DNA of 64,000 bases, taken from assembly GCA_001783715.1 (NCBI GenBank), contig MFNF01000043.1:24959-88958 (forward strand), read 5' to 3'. The translations under genes and the position numbers were made by a program. This document shows, one piece after another, positions 27,167-35,914 of this stretch (position 1 is its first letter; each line of letters begins with the position of its first letter). Source of the stretch: Candidatus Lambdaproteobacteria bacterium RIFOXYD2_FULL_56_26. GTDB taxonomy: Bacteria; SAR324; XYD2-FULL-50-16. Under the pieces are notes generated by a model that was given only the letters and a program-made list of their open reading frames with translations, was not told the DNA's origin and did no database searches.

Positions 27167-28488
27167 TCTCTGCTCTCCATGTCGCTTAAGGTTTCTTTTT
27201 CACGGATTACGTCAACCGTTCCGTTTTCCCGGACCAGCACTACATTGGGCCGGTAACCGATGAACTGCATCGACTGGGTCTGGTTGTAGGCCCCTACCGG
27301 GGAGAGCACCAACCGGGTCCCTCGGGACAAGGAGGGCAGCAACACCCCTTCGTCCACCACGTCGATGTTCATGCACAAGGGGCCGTAGATGACACTGGGC
27401 TCGTTGACCCCGGTCACTTCCTTTTCGATCTCGATGTTGTACCGGTACCAAAAGGCGGAATAAAGCAGGTTGATCCCGGCATCGGCGATGTAGGCCTTAC
27501 GTCCGTCCAAGAGACGCTTGCTGGCGTGCAGAGTGGTGATCAGGTAGCCAGCCTCGTCGATCAAGGCCCGGCCCGTTTCCAGGTAAAGGGTGGGCAGGCT
27601 CTGGGGCTTCAGGTACCGGTACATTGTGGAGGTGATGGTCTCGGCGTAGCTCTCCAGGTTGGGCAGCGAAACCTCGGGGGGCAACACCGCCCCCTTGAGG
27701 CGGCTCAAACTGGGGAAACCGCCGCCCAGGTCCAGGTAGTCCAGCTTGTAGCCCAACTCGGCCTCCAACTTGGCGGCAAACTCCAGGAGCTTGCGGGTCG
27801 CAGTGCCGTAGGCCTCGGGCTCCATGATGTAGGTCCCGATGTGGCAATGGAGCCCGTTGACCTCCAAGAGCCCCTTGGCCTTGATCCTTTTGGCCGCTTC
27901 CCAGGCTTGGCCGGACTCCAGGTTAAAACCGAACCTCGACCATTGAGGGTAGATGCCCGCATCCAGGTTGAGCCGTAGGCCGACCTTCAGTTTCCGCCCC
28001 AATTGGGTGGCCACCTGCTCGCAGTCGGAAAGTTCGTCCTGGTGGTCCAGATTGACGATCGCCCCTTGGGCAAAGGCGGTTTCCAAAGCGTCCATCGGCT
28101 TGTAGGGGCCGTTGAAGATGATCTCCTTGCCCTTGAGGCCCAGGCCCAAGGCCTTGTCGTACTCCATTTGGCTGACCACTTCGGCCAAGCTGCCCCCTTG
28201 GTGCATCAAAGCGCAGATCGCTTGGAGGTAGTTGGTTTTGTAGGACCAAGCCAACTCGACCTTGGGGTAACGGACGGTCAAGGCGGTTTTGAGTTCCTTG
28301 AGCTTTTCCTTGATCTGCCGCTCCGAATACACGAACAACGGGGAGCCGAACCGCTCCACCAAACCGGCGATGGTTTGGCCATCGATTTCGGTGCGGACCT
28401 TGCGGCCATAGTAGTTCCCGCTGCCGTATTTATTGTGGGAACCTTGGGCGAGCTTGCGAACGGAGGGTTTTTGGTAGGGTTCTTTCAT
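27136..28488 (-). CDS. PLP-dependent decarboxylase, DapDC/ornithine-decarboxylase fold
   Basis: A 450-residue fold-III PLP enzyme. An alanine-racemase-like barrel carries the Schiff-base lysine in AWSYKTNYL, His in NGLHCHIGTY and the Gly-rich phosphate loop LDLGGGFPS. The C-terminal beta domain has the YGPLCMNIDVVDE segment, whose Cys and Asp bind substrate in diaminopimelate and related decarboxylases. The N-terminus has about 45 extra residues. It probably decarboxylates a D- or L-amino acid or an amino-acid adduct. It is not an obvious housekeeping lysA because it lies between an ATP-grasp gene (4-base overlap) and a transporter-peptidase gene (31-base overlap). Confidence 0.88.
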   Translation of the reverse strand: MKEPYQKPSVRKLAQGSHNKYGSGNYYGRKVRTEIDGQTIAGLVERFGSPLFVYSERQIKEKLKELKTALTVRYPKVELAWSYKTNYLQAICALMHQGGSLAEVVSQMEYDKALGLGLKGKEIIFNGPYKPMDALETAFAQGAIVNLDHQDELSDCEQVATQLGRKLKVGLRLNLDAGIYPQWSRFGFNLESGQAWEAAKRIKAKGLLEVNGLHCHIGTYIMEPEAYGTATRKLLEFAAKLEAELGYKLDYLDLGGGFPSLSRLKGAVLPPEVSLPNLESYAETITSTMYRYLKPQSLPTLYLETGRALIDEAGYLITTLHASKRLLDGRKAYIADAGINLLYSAFWYRYNIEIEKEVTGVNEPSVIYGPLCMNIDVVDEGVLLPSLSRGTRLVLSPVGAYNQTQSMQFIGYRPNVVLVRENGTVDVIREKETLSDMESRECLPPDLKLH

Positions 28489-29522
28489 GTATGGCCGTGC
28501 AGGGTCAGGTTCTTAAAGTGGGTCATGTCGGTGATCATTTCGTAGGTGTAACGCAAAAACAGTTTGCCTGCTTCGTAGTCCTTAACCGGCTCGATCTCCA
28601 GCCCCAAACCCGCTTTGACCAGCTGGGCCGGGAGATTGACCCCTACGGCGGTGGCAAAATAGACCCAGGCAGGGAACCTGGGGTTGATCTCGATCATGTG
28701 GATCTCTTCGTCCTTGAGGATACATTCCAGCTCAAAGGCCCCCCGCCACTGGTACCGGGCCAGGAAGCGTTCGGCCGCTTTGGCCAGGGCCTCATGGCGG
28801 ATGGTGACCCCGGCGAAGATCTTGTTTTGGGAACTGACCACCAACTTTTTGGCGCTCACCTGGCCCAAACTCCCGCCTTTGCCGTCTCCAACCCCCACCA
28901 GATTGATCTCCTCTCCTTCGATCCGGGCCTGGACCAGGACCGGATAACCCCACTGGGTCACCACCTCATGGTAGGCCGCCACTGCCGCCAAGGGGTTGTG
29001 CACCAAGTGGGCAGAATAAAAGGCTCCCTTGACCAGCAGGGGAAAGCCGACCTCTTCGCAGGCCTCTTTCAGCTCTTCGAGGTTGTTGACCACTTTGGTT
29101 TGGGGCATGTGGAGGCCCAGTTCTTCGGCCAGTTGGCCCAGGTGTTCCTTGCCCCGCAGTTTGAATTGGGCCATGTCGGGCAAAAAGGTCTTGACCCCCA
29201 AGGCTTCCAGTTCCGGGGCGCAGCGGATGTAAAGGGGCAGCTCCAGGTCCAGGTTGGGGATGGCGAAGTTGAGCCCCTCTTGGGCCACCAGCTGGCTGAT
29301 CCGTTCCAAAAAGGCACTTTTGCCCGCCAGCGGATAGGGCATCATGTAGGCCCGGTCCACCAGCCATTCCATGTGGGCCCCCGGCTCTAGGGCATCGTAC
29401 ACCAAGCCCAGCATCTTGGGATCAAGGCCTTTGTCTTCCCGCAAACTCCTGGCAACCCCCACCCCCGGTCCGGGGTTGTCGGTGGCGTTGAGCCCCGACA
29501 AAGCGACCACCAAAGGGTTCAT
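28485..29522 (-). CDS. ATP-grasp ligase of the PqqD operon
   Basis: A 345-residue ATP-grasp enzyme of the carbamoyl-phosphate-synthase-like type. ATP/Mg-binding residues are visible in PLLVKGAFYSAHLV (Lys) and IHMIEINPRFPAW (Glu-x-Asn-Pro-Arg). Such enzymes activate a carboxylate as acyl phosphate and join it to an amine, as in peptide or amino-acid ligation. The N-terminal 100 residues form a pre-ATP-grasp domain. Its ATG overlaps the stop of the PqqD-like gene by 4 bases and its stop overlaps the decarboxylase ATG by 4 bases. Substrate cannot be read from the sequence; a carrier bound by the PqqD-like protein is a reasonable guess. Confidence 0.87.
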   Translation of the reverse strand: MNPLVVALSGLNATDNPGPGVGVARSLREDKGLDPKMLGLVYDALEPGAHMEWLVDRAYMMPYPLAGKSAFLERISQLVAQEGLNFAIPNLDLELPLYIRCAPELEALGVKTFLPDMAQFKLRGKEHLGQLAEELGLHMPQTKVVNNLEELKEACEEVGFPLLVKGAFYSAHLVHNPLAAVAAYHEVVTQWGYPVLVQARIEGEEINLVGVGDGKGGSLGQVSAKKLVVSSQNKIFAGVTIRHEALAKAAERFLARYQWRGAFELECILKDEEIHMIEINPRFPAWVYFATAVGVNLPAQLVKAGLGLEIEPVKDYEAGKLFLRYTYEMITDMTHFKNLTLHGHT

Positions 29523-29761
29523 AAGAGTTTGAGGTATTTGAGTTGTTCGATCATCTCCCCGACATCCAAGGCCGCCTGCTCCAAGGAGACCTCATAACCT
29601 TCGGTAAGGTGCAGCGCAATCTCCTCCGGTCCCTTGCCCACCCGCAGTGCTTCGAGAACCAAGGCCCCGGTGGAGTTGGCCACATAGCTGTTGCCGGTCA
29701 AGGGGTCAAAGGCAAAGCCCTCTTGGTTGAGGGCCAACCGACTGAGTCGGGTGATTTCCAT
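29519..29761 (-). CDS. PqqD-like peptide-binding protein
   Basis: An 80-residue PqqD/RRE-like small protein: MEITRLSRLALNQEGFAF, then TGNSYVANSTGALVLEALRVG and a C-terminal helix ending LKYLKLL. PqqD-fold proteins bind leader peptides and hand them to modifying enzymes. No radical-SAM gene or separate precursor ORF is seen, so it may act on a protein partner or on a precursor elsewhere. The ATG at 29761 has GGAG seven bases upstream; a longer GTG/TTG-type extension upstream is rejected. It heads a 4-base-overlap cascade with the ATP-grasp gene. Confidence 0.82.
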   Translation of the reverse strand: MEITRLSRLALNQEGFAFDPLTGNSYVANSTGALVLEALRVGKGPEEIALHLTEGYEVSLEQAALDVGEMIEQLKYLKLL

Positions 29762-29851
29762 GTTGCTCCTGGGAACTGGACGGTATTGTTTAAAAAATGA
29801 GGCTCCTCGACCAAAACTCTTTTGAGCGCACTCGCCCAAGGATTTTGGCGG

Positions 29852-29880
29852 AGTATTTCAGTTTAAATCTTAGAAAACAA
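29852..29880 (-). promoter_or_regulatory. Possible promoter of the PqqD operon
   Basis: On the minus strand TTGTTT, a 17-base spacer and AATACT lie about 90 bases upstream of the PqqD-like start. Both boxes match consensus weakly, but the spacing is right and the stretch is AT-rich compared with its surroundings. Confidence 0.3.
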
Positions 29881-29885
29881 CCGGT

Positions 29886-31097
29886 TTAACGGACGCAACG
29901 GACATAATTGTTGGCCTGGACCAAGTCCTTTTGGTCCCCCAGCGAGGTGGGCAGGTTCCCGTTGTCGTACTTGGGGTCGCTGCGAATCGCTCCGGGGCCG
30001 TGTACGTCTGAGGTCAGGAGGTAGTCCCAGCAATGACCGAAACAAACGTAATAGGCATATTTGGGGGCTTCTTCATCGGTGGTTCCGGTCCAAAAAAACG
30101 GACCGGTGTTGGTTGTATAGGTGCTGGTAAAGACAGTGGTGTCGATGCTGTAGCTTTGGTTGGTGTAGTCCAGGATGCTGGCCAGTTCCTTGACGTTGGG
30201 CAGCCGCCAGTCGGTATGGGAAGCCAAGGTCAGGGACTCACAATAGTTCATCGCCGCCGTCCAGGTGAACTGGTAGTCGCCGGTCGATTCGGTGGCATTG
30301 GCCTTTTGCCACACCAACCCGGTCTTGGAGTCGCTGACCGTTTGGTCCCCATTGTCGGTCAGGCTGTTGGTCACCCCGGCACTGTCGCCCCGGACACAGC
30401 GGTACATCGCCGTGGCGGTGGTCACCGAGTTCAGGTTGCTTTTGAGGTGGCCGTCCAAAAAGTTGTAAAAATAATTGGAGGTACTCAAGTCCGGCCTGAC
30501 TGTGGCCGACCAAGTTTGCCCCATCATCTGGACCACATGGGTTCCGGTTAGACTGGACAAGGCGGTGTCGTAGGCAATGTCGAAGTACTGGGTGTCCAAG
30601 TAGGGGTTGGAAGGGCTGGTTGAAGAGGTGTCGTCCACCGAGCCGCTGAAGTCGGCAAGGGTCACCAGCTCCTTGATCCCCGGCAGCCGCCAGTCGGCAT
30701 AACCGCCCAGGTCCAAGCCATCGCAGTAGGCGCTGGCGGTCGAATAGTTGGCTTGTCCGTGGTAGGCCTTCTCCCACATCAACCCGGTGTTGTAGTCCAA
30801 GGTCACCTGATTGTTGCTGCAAAGACCAAAGTGGTTGGCCCTGCCGGTGTAGTTGCCGTCTTGGCCGTAGTAGTTGCCGGTCGAGCTGGGGCAGGTGATG
30901 TTCAGACCGTTGGCATCAAAACAGAGGGTTTGTCCCGATTCGGTGACTAGGTATTGGGCGGTCAGATCGGCGGTGGAGCAGGCGGCGGCGAGCGAGCTGG
31001 TGGTCTGGTTGCCGTTGTTGCAGGCCCCCGTCAGCCCCGCCAACCCCAGCAGGAACCACCACCGATTTGGTTTCAAAAACCCCTTTTGCCTGAACAT
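29886..31097 (-). CDS. DUF1566 (Lcl-like) lipoprotein, two tandem domains
   Basis: A 403-residue probable lipoprotein: a hydrophobic segment followed by the lipobox-like LTGAC, then a Thr/Ser linker. Two DUF1566 units follow. Each has a GLMWEKA/GLVWQKA strand, a Cys-containing helix, a WRLP motif (YADWRLPGIKEL and HTDWRLPNVKEL) and a terminal YRCVRG/YVRCVR. Eight or more Cys suggest disulphides. Lcl of Legionella binds glycosaminoglycans and aids biofilm formation; here only surface location and adhesion-like function are inferred. The ATG at 31097 is chosen over an upstream TTG. The barrel gene lies 39 bases upstream on the same strand. Confidence 0.82.
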   Translation of the reverse strand: MFRQKGFLKPNRWWFLLGLAGLTGACNNGNQTTSSLAAACSTADLTAQYLVTESGQTLCFDANGLNITCPSSTGNYYGQDGNYTGRANHFGLCSNNQVTLDYNTGLMWEKAYHGQANYSTASAYCDGLDLGGYADWRLPGIKELVTLADFSGSVDDTSSTSPSNPYLDTQYFDIAYDTALSSLTGTHVVQMMGQTWSATVRPDLSTSNYFYNFLDGHLKSNLNSVTTATAMYRCVRGDSAGVTNSLTDNGDQTVSDSKTGLVWQKANATESTGDYQFTWTAAMNYCESLTLASHTDWRLPNVKELASILDYTNQSYSIDTTVFTSTYTTNTGPFFWTGTTDEEAPKYAYYVCFGHCWDYLLTSDVHGPGAIRSDPKYDNGNLPTSLGDQKDLVQANNYVRCVR

Positions 31098-31136
31098 CCG
31101 TCTTTTTTTTGAAGTGAAAAACAAAACCCGCCCGCC

Positions 31137-31676
31137 TCAGAAAGCAAGCGCCACACCCACCGTAGTCAAGGTCCCGCTGGCTTGGAGGTAAGTGCCGCCG
31201 GCGGTGTATTTTGGGGTAGCGCTCAGCACCTGATAGCCGCCCAAGATTTTAAAGACCCCCAAGGGAATCCCCAGTTTCAGCAGATACTGGGTTGCGGTCG
31301 CACTTTCGTAGCTGGATTCGTAGGTGCCCTTGACCGCAGCGTTACCGGCACCGACCCCCACCCCAATGTCCAAAAAGGGCAGGGACAGAAAGTAGATATA
31401 GTCCAACATCTGGTAGGTGATGCTGTGGCTGCCCTGGTTTTTTAAGGCCACCTCGTAACTTTCCAAGGCAAAGGCCCCGAGCACCGGGAAATTGACCGTC
31501 AAGATCCCCCCGGAGGGAGTCTTGGCTTGGGTGAACTTCCCGCCGTCGTCGGCGGCTTTGAAGGCATAAGACAAAGGGGCCTCCAACCCAACAAAAAAGA
31601 GGTCTTCCGCCTTTGAGGTTTGGCTCCAAGACAGCAGGCCCAAAAGACAGGCTGCGGCGATCCAGTTTTTTTTCAT
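31137..31676 (-). CDS. Small outer-membrane-barrel-like protein
   Basis: A 179-residue protein with a signal peptide (NWIAAACLLGLLSWSQTSKA) and alternating strand pattern with Gly, Tyr and Ser, ending in VGVALAF, a C-terminal Phe expected for outer-membrane insertion. About eight strands are plausible. The ATG at 31676 has GGAG five bases upstream. It resembles the 187-residue barrel at 37.8 kb in size and in the terminal strand. It is probably cotranscribed with the DUF1566 lipoprotein downstream. The function is unknown. Confidence 0.7.
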   Translation of the reverse strand: MKKNWIAAACLLGLLSWSQTSKAEDLFFVGLEAPLSYAFKAADDGGKFTQAKTPSGGILTVNFPVLGAFALESYEVALKNQGSHSITYQMLDYIYFLSLPFLDIGVGVGAGNAAVKGTYESSYESATATQYLLKLGIPLGVFKILGGYQVLSATPKYTAGGTYLQASGTLTTVGVALAF

Positions 31677-32121
31677 AGCCACTCCGCTGGTTTGAAGGCA
31701 CAGAGCCCCCTGGGAGCCTGCCGCCTTTTTGCACTCTAAACTGCCCGAATGATCCCCCAATTCTATCAGTGTTTTTACCGGTCCGCAAGGCAGTTCCGGC
31801 CTAGGCCCTAGTGACCAGAGAAAAGAGAGCCGGTTGGGTCGGAAAAGGGGCTTTGCATTTGTCTCCACCCGAACACAACCTTCAACCCGGTCTGACGCTG
31901 TTGTCCTAGGGTAGGGCATTGGGTCCCAAAGTCTCAAGCCCGTATTGTCAGACAGTTTCGGACAAAATATATTGGGACCGACCGACTATCCGCTTCAAAA
32001 TTTTTCCTTCCTAGGTTAGAGTCCGCAGAGTTGTTTTGCACCACCGGCCAGGGTTCTTACCGGATTTTTTGGTTTTCTGGAGGCTGAAGGACAACCGGAA
32101 CCGAAGAAATCCCGAGAGGCC
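31677..32121. other. Divergent intergenic region with response-regulator promoter
   Basis: About 445 bases between divergent genes. The right side carries a near-consensus promoter and a leader of about 140 bases ahead of the response regulator. The left side holds the barrel gene's leader. No small RNA or tRNA structure was recognised. Confidence 0.5.
31945..31973 (+). promoter_or_regulatory. Sigma70 promoter for response regulator-kinase pair
   Basis: TTGTCA, a 17-base spacer and TATATT, each 5 of 6 to consensus. TTGTC and GACAA form an inverted repeat that spans the -35 box and the spacer, which could be an operator. Transcription would start about 140 bases before the response-regulator GTG. 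Confidence 0.6.
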
Positions 32122-32874
32122 GTGGCAACACCAGCCCGCAACCCTATGAGCCTCACCCCCGTTTTGTTGGTTGAAGACGATCCTCATGGCATTGAACTGT
32201 TGACCAAATACCTGGGCAACCATCACTTTGCCCTGACCGTTGCCCGGGATGAGACGGAAGCCTTGGCGGCTTTGGATCAGCCCAACCGGCCTTGGTTTTT
32301 GATCACCGATTTGAACCTCAAGGACGACCCCAACGCCGGGCTGAGCTTGATCGCCAAGTTGAGGCAGAACCCCAGGTGGGCTGAACTGCCGATCTTGGTT
32401 TTGAGCGGTCGGGGGGACGCTGCGGTGATCCTCAAGGCCTTGGAGTTGGGGGCCAGCGATTACATGACCAAGCCGTACCGGTTGGAGGAACTGGCCAAAC
32501 GTTGTGACCGTCTTGCCCGGCAAAGTCTGCTGTTCGACCTTGCCCTCCCGGCACAAAGGCCCCCCAAAGGGGTCCGGGAATTGTCCTTGGAGGTGTTGCA
32601 AGCAGCGGTACAGGGGTGGGAACTGGTGTCCGGGAAAAACAAGGTGGAGCTGGCAATCGAGTCGGGGGAATGGAAGGTCCATGCAAATCCAAACGGCTCT
32701 TACAGCGCCCGGACCCTGGACCGGTACTTAAACCTGGAAACCTTGCCACACAAGCCAAACCTGGGTAAGGTACTGAGAACCGTAGAATTTGTGGCCCAAC
32801 GGGTGGTTCTTCCGCCCTCCTTGGCCCAAAAGCTGGCCAGGCTCAGCCAAGGGCTGAGCGAAGGGCTGCTTTAA
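32122..32874 (+). CDS. Response regulator with uncharacterised C-terminal domain
   Basis: A 250-residue protein. The receiver domain (about 12-130) has the acidic pair VEDD, phospho-acceptor Asp63 (ITDLNL), Ser95 and Lys117 (MTKPY). The C-terminal 115 residues do not look like a DNA-binding, GGDEF or kinase domain; they may interact with the partner kinase or a target protein. The GTG at 32122 follows GAGAGG; an ATG eight codons later (32146) lacks such a site. A 7TMR-DISM kinase gene begins 23 bases after its stop, so the two form a two-component pair. Confidence 0.85.
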   Translation: MATPARNPMSLTPVLLVEDDPHGIELLTKYLGNHHFALTVARDETEALAALDQPNRPWFLITDLNLKDDPNAGLSLIAKLRQNPRWAELPILVLSGRGDAAVILKALELGASDYMTKPYRLEELAKRCDRLARQSLLFDLALPAQRPPKGVRELSLEVLQAAVQGWELVSGKNKVELAIESGEWKVHANPNGSYSARTLDRYLNLETLPHKPNLGKVLRTVEFVAQRVVLPPSLAQKLARLSQGLSEGLL

Positions 32875-32897
32875 ACCTATACCCAGGGGGAGGGTTG

Positions 32898-35000
32898 GTG
32901 ACAAGGTTGGCATTTTGGTTCTGCCGTCCCAAAAACCCTCGGGCGCTGGGCCTCCTTTTGCGCTTAGGTGCGCTCCGGTGGGCCTTGGGCCTGGGCCTGC
33001 TGCTGGGAGGTTTCCCCGGCCTTATGCAGGCGGTCCCCTTGGCCCCTCACCAAGACAAGATTGATCTCAACCGCCATTACCAACACCTGCTCACCCCGCC
33101 CGGAGAGCTGACCATTGAGACCGTGAGCATTCCGGCGGCGGCCACTCGTTTTACGCCCAACGAACCAGGAAAATACAGCTACGGTTTCACCAACCAGGAC
33201 CTTTGGCTGAAGCTGGAAGTACAAAACCCCAGCTCCCTGCCCCAGGTGCGGTGGTTGGAATTTCTCTATCCCTTGGTGGACGAGATCGTAATGTTCCAGC
33301 CCACCCCAACCGGTTGGACCCGGAGGGTCACCGGCGACCACTATTCGCTCAGCCAAAAGGAACTGGCTTACGCCAACAATCTCTTGGTCCTGGATTTGGC
33401 TCCAGGGGAACAAAAGACCCTGTACTTTAGGGTCCGCTCGGAGTCCACCCTGCTGGTGCCACTCCTGGCCTGGACCCCCCAGGGGTTTGTGGAGCAAACC
33501 TACAAGTACCGTCTCTTTTTTGGGTTGGTCCTGGGGGTCATCTTGTTGATGTCCGTGTACAACCTGTTTTTGTTGTTCATGTTGCGCCGGGGTTTTTACC
33601 TGTATTTTGTGTTTTATATCTGCATGTCGGCTTTGTATTCGCTCGGGTATTCGGGTCTTGCGACCCAATACCTGTGGCCGGAGCATCCCTTGTACAGCCA
33701 GTTGATCCTTTTTTGGAGCATCAGCCTAGCTTCCTTGGCCGCATGGTTTTTTTTCAAGAGCTTTTTGGAGCTGGAGCTTTGCTGGCCCTGGAGTCGCTGG
33801 ATCGGCTATGGGGTCGTAGGGCTCAGCTTGCTGCTGCCGCCTCTTACGCTGCTTGGGTACTACCGGGCCTGTGGGATTTATGCCAGCCTGTTTGGAGCCG
33901 GGACCGTATTGCTGTACTGGCTGCTCAGTTTTTTCAGGATGGTCCAAGGGGACAAAACGGCAAGGCTGGTTTTTTTGGCCCTCTGTTTGAACCTGTTTGG
34001 CCTTTTTTTGGCGGTTTCCCGGTTGGCCGGGTTCTCCTTGCCCGCCCAAGTGGGGGTTTATTCTCACCAGCTGGGCATTCTTGGTGCCTTGTTGCTCTAT
34101 TCGGCGGCGATTGCCTACAAGTTGGGAAAACTCCGGTCCCAGGCCGAGGCCGCCGAAAAGGCGCTGATCGAAAGCCTCCAACGGGAAAATCAACTCAAAA
34201 CCGACCAAGCCCAAACCTTGGAACGGGAGGTGGACAACCGCACCCAAGCCTTGGGCCAAGCAAACCAGGAATTGGTCCGGCTGCATGAGGAAAAAAAGGA
34301 CTTTTTTGGCATCACTGCCCATGACCTTCGGGGCGGGGTGGGGACGATCCTAGGTTATTTGGAGCTCTACAAGACCGAGGCCAGCCCGGAGGAAAAGGAA
34401 AAATACATCAATGTACTACGTGATGTAGCCGGTTCCATGGTCAACCTGATCTCCAACGTCATGGAAGTGGGGTTTGTTGAAGAATCCACCATCAAATACA
34501 ACCCCAAGATTTTTAGTCTAGCCCAGGTGCTGGCCCAGGTTACGGCATTGGAGACCCCGGCAGCCCACAAAAAGGGTATCCAACTGGTGCTGCAAAACTT
34601 GGAGCCCCCCCAAAGGATGTTGGGAGATGACCAATGGTTGGCCCAAATTTTGTCCAACCTGATTTCCAATGCGATCAAGTACAGTCCCGGACAGACGGTG
34701 GTTACGGTCGAGGCGAGCCTCAAGGGAGCCACCCTTCGTGTGGAGGTCAAGGACCAGGGACCGGGGATCCCGCCTAAAGAACAGAGCCGTTTGTTTACCA
34801 GGTTTGGCCGCCTTTCGGCCAAGCCGACCGGCGGGGAGTTCCAAACCGGTTTGGGCCTGTACGGTGCCAAACTGCTGGTGAACCGGATGGGTGGGGAGAT
34901 TGGCTGTGAGCCGAACCCTACCGGCGGCTCGGTCTTTTGGGTGACTTTCCCCGAACCGCCACAGTTGCAAGGGAAACCGGAGCCTTCGGTGCTGGGATAA
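32898..35000 (+). CDS. 7TMR-DISM sensor histidine kinase
   Basis: A 700-residue kinase. After a signal/anchor segment comes a 7TMR-DISMED2-type periplasmic beta domain (about 45-175; YGFTNQDLWLKLEVQN) and a seven-helix 7TMR-DISM region (about 195-395). A coiled coil leads to HisKA, with the acceptor His in ITAHDLRGGVG (about 473). HATPase_c has NLISNAIKYSP, VKDQGPGIPP and a GLGLYGAKL lid. DISM extracellular domains are thought to bind carbohydrates. The GTG at 32898 has GGAGG four bases upstream; the TTG just before it is too close. The H-box AHDLRG is of the HDLRGPIG type also seen in the MASE1 kinase. Confidence 0.9.
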   Translation: MTRLAFWFCRPKNPRALGLLLRLGALRWALGLGLLLGGFPGLMQAVPLAPHQDKIDLNRHYQHLLTPPGELTIETVSIPAAATRFTPNEPGKYSYGFTNQDLWLKLEVQNPSSLPQVRWLEFLYPLVDEIVMFQPTPTGWTRRVTGDHYSLSQKELAYANNLLVLDLAPGEQKTLYFRVRSESTLLVPLLAWTPQGFVEQTYKYRLFFGLVLGVILLMSVYNLFLLFMLRRGFYLYFVFYICMSALYSLGYSGLATQYLWPEHPLYSQLILFWSISLASLAAWFFFKSFLELELCWPWSRWIGYGVVGLSLLLPPLTLLGYYRACGIYASLFGAGTVLLYWLLSFFRMVQGDKTARLVFLALCLNLFGLFLAVSRLAGFSLPAQVGVYSHQLGILGALLLYSAAIAYKLGKLRSQAEAAEKALIESLQRENQLKTDQAQTLEREVDNRTQALGQANQELVRLHEEKKDFFGITAHDLRGGVGTILGYLELYKTEASPEEKEKYINVLRDVAGSMVNLISNVMEVGFVEESTIKYNPKIFSLAQVLAQVTALETPAAHKKGIQLVLQNLEPPQRMLGDDQWLAQILSNLISNAIKYSPGQTVVTVEASLKGATLRVEVKDQGPGIPPKEQSRLFTRFGRLSAKPTGGEFQTGLGLYGAKLLVNRMGGEIGCEPNPTGGSVFWVTFPEPPQLQGKPEPSVLG

Positions 35001-35202
35001 CCTTGTACTCCTGCCTCCCTTCTCTTCCCTCCCAACCGGCTAAACCCTGCCCAGACTGGGTTGTACCCTTGAAAGCAAGGGAAGGAGCGGGCAGGCCAAA
35101 GCTCAGGTTGGTCGGGCAGCTTCGCCCTCCAATGGCCCGTCCAAGGCAACCCACCCCTCACTTGGCCCCCTGACCAAAGCAAGCAGATCTTTGGGAAAGG
35201 GC

Positions 35203-35234
35203 AAAAAAAAACCCAGCTTTCACCGGGCTTTTTT
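35203..35234 (-). terminator. Terminator between convergent kinase and cytochrome genes
   Basis: On the minus strand CCCGG-TGAAAG-CTGGG (one G-T pair) is followed by nine T residues, just past the cytochrome stop at 35263. The plus strand has a shorter T run after the same hairpin, so it may work weakly in both directions. Confidence 0.6.
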
Positions 35235-35262
35235 ATCCTAACTTCACAACATTCCCGGCAGA

Positions 35263-35847
35263 CTAGTCGGGAATGTTGATGTGCTTTTTGATGTACAACC
35301 CGCCGTGGGCCGAGATGTGGCAAGCTTCACAGTTGGCCAGGGACCGAACCGATTTGCGGGCCAAAACGTCCGCACCAATGCCTTCATGGTGTTTCTTGAC
35401 AAACGGGATGTCCATGATCCGAATGGGGGCCTCCTCAGCACCCAGGTCGGCCATCACCTTCTTGGTCAAGGCGGCCTTGGAGACATCGGCAGTCCGTTTC
35501 ATCACGAACTTTTCAATCACCCGAACCTGACCGGGAGTCAAGGAAACCTCTTCCCCAAAGTGATCCTTCAAATTCCCCAAAAGCTTGGTCCAAGACCGTT
35601 TGGGCAACCATTCGGGCTGGTAGGCCAAGTGGCAGGTCCCGCATTCGTCCAGGTACAAGACGTTGTCCACCCTTTTGAAGGCAGGCTTTTGCTCGGGGTT
35701 GTCCCGCAGGTGGCAATAGTCGCAGGCCAAGGGGGTGTGAGAGTGGCTGGGCCGGTTGGGGACCAATCGGTCGTTGGCAAAAGCCATCAAGGGGAACAAG
35801 ACTGAGGCCAAGGCCAACAGACCAATTTTTTGAATCGACAAGCTCAT
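35263..35847 (-). CDS. Diheme-family (DHC) cytochrome c, three CxxCH
   Basis: A 194-residue periplasmic c-type cytochrome with a signal peptide (IGLLALASVLFPLMAFA) and three heme-binding motifs: CDYCH, CGTCH and CEACH. The central stretch YQPEWLPKRSWTKLLGNLKDHFGEEVSL is the DHC fold, split here by known helices, also present in the neighbouring b561 fusion. The ATG at 35847 is chosen because the signal peptide starts here; upstream frame is open but antisense-like. It begins 67 bases after the b561 fusion stop and is probably cotranscribed. It would carry electrons to or from the membrane cytochrome b. Confidence 0.9.
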   Translation of the reverse strand: MSLSIQKIGLLALASVLFPLMAFANDRLVPNRPSHSHTPLACDYCHLRDNPEQKPAFKRVDNVLYLDECGTCHLAYQPEWLPKRSWTKLLGNLKDHFGEEVSLTPGQVRVIEKFVMKRTADVSKAALTKKVMADLGAEEAPIRIMDIPFVKKHHEGIGADVLARKSVRSLANCEACHISAHGGLYIKKHINIPD

Positions 35848-35914
35848 CACACTCCTCTTGTCAGGTTGTGGCCCATTTACAGGCCGTTGGAGGCGGATAC
35901 ACCGCCGGTTTTTT

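Noticed and set aside
26198-27256. Plus-strand frame opposite the urea-channel domain
   Set aside because: Gln/Gly/His-rich antisense product; not protein-like.
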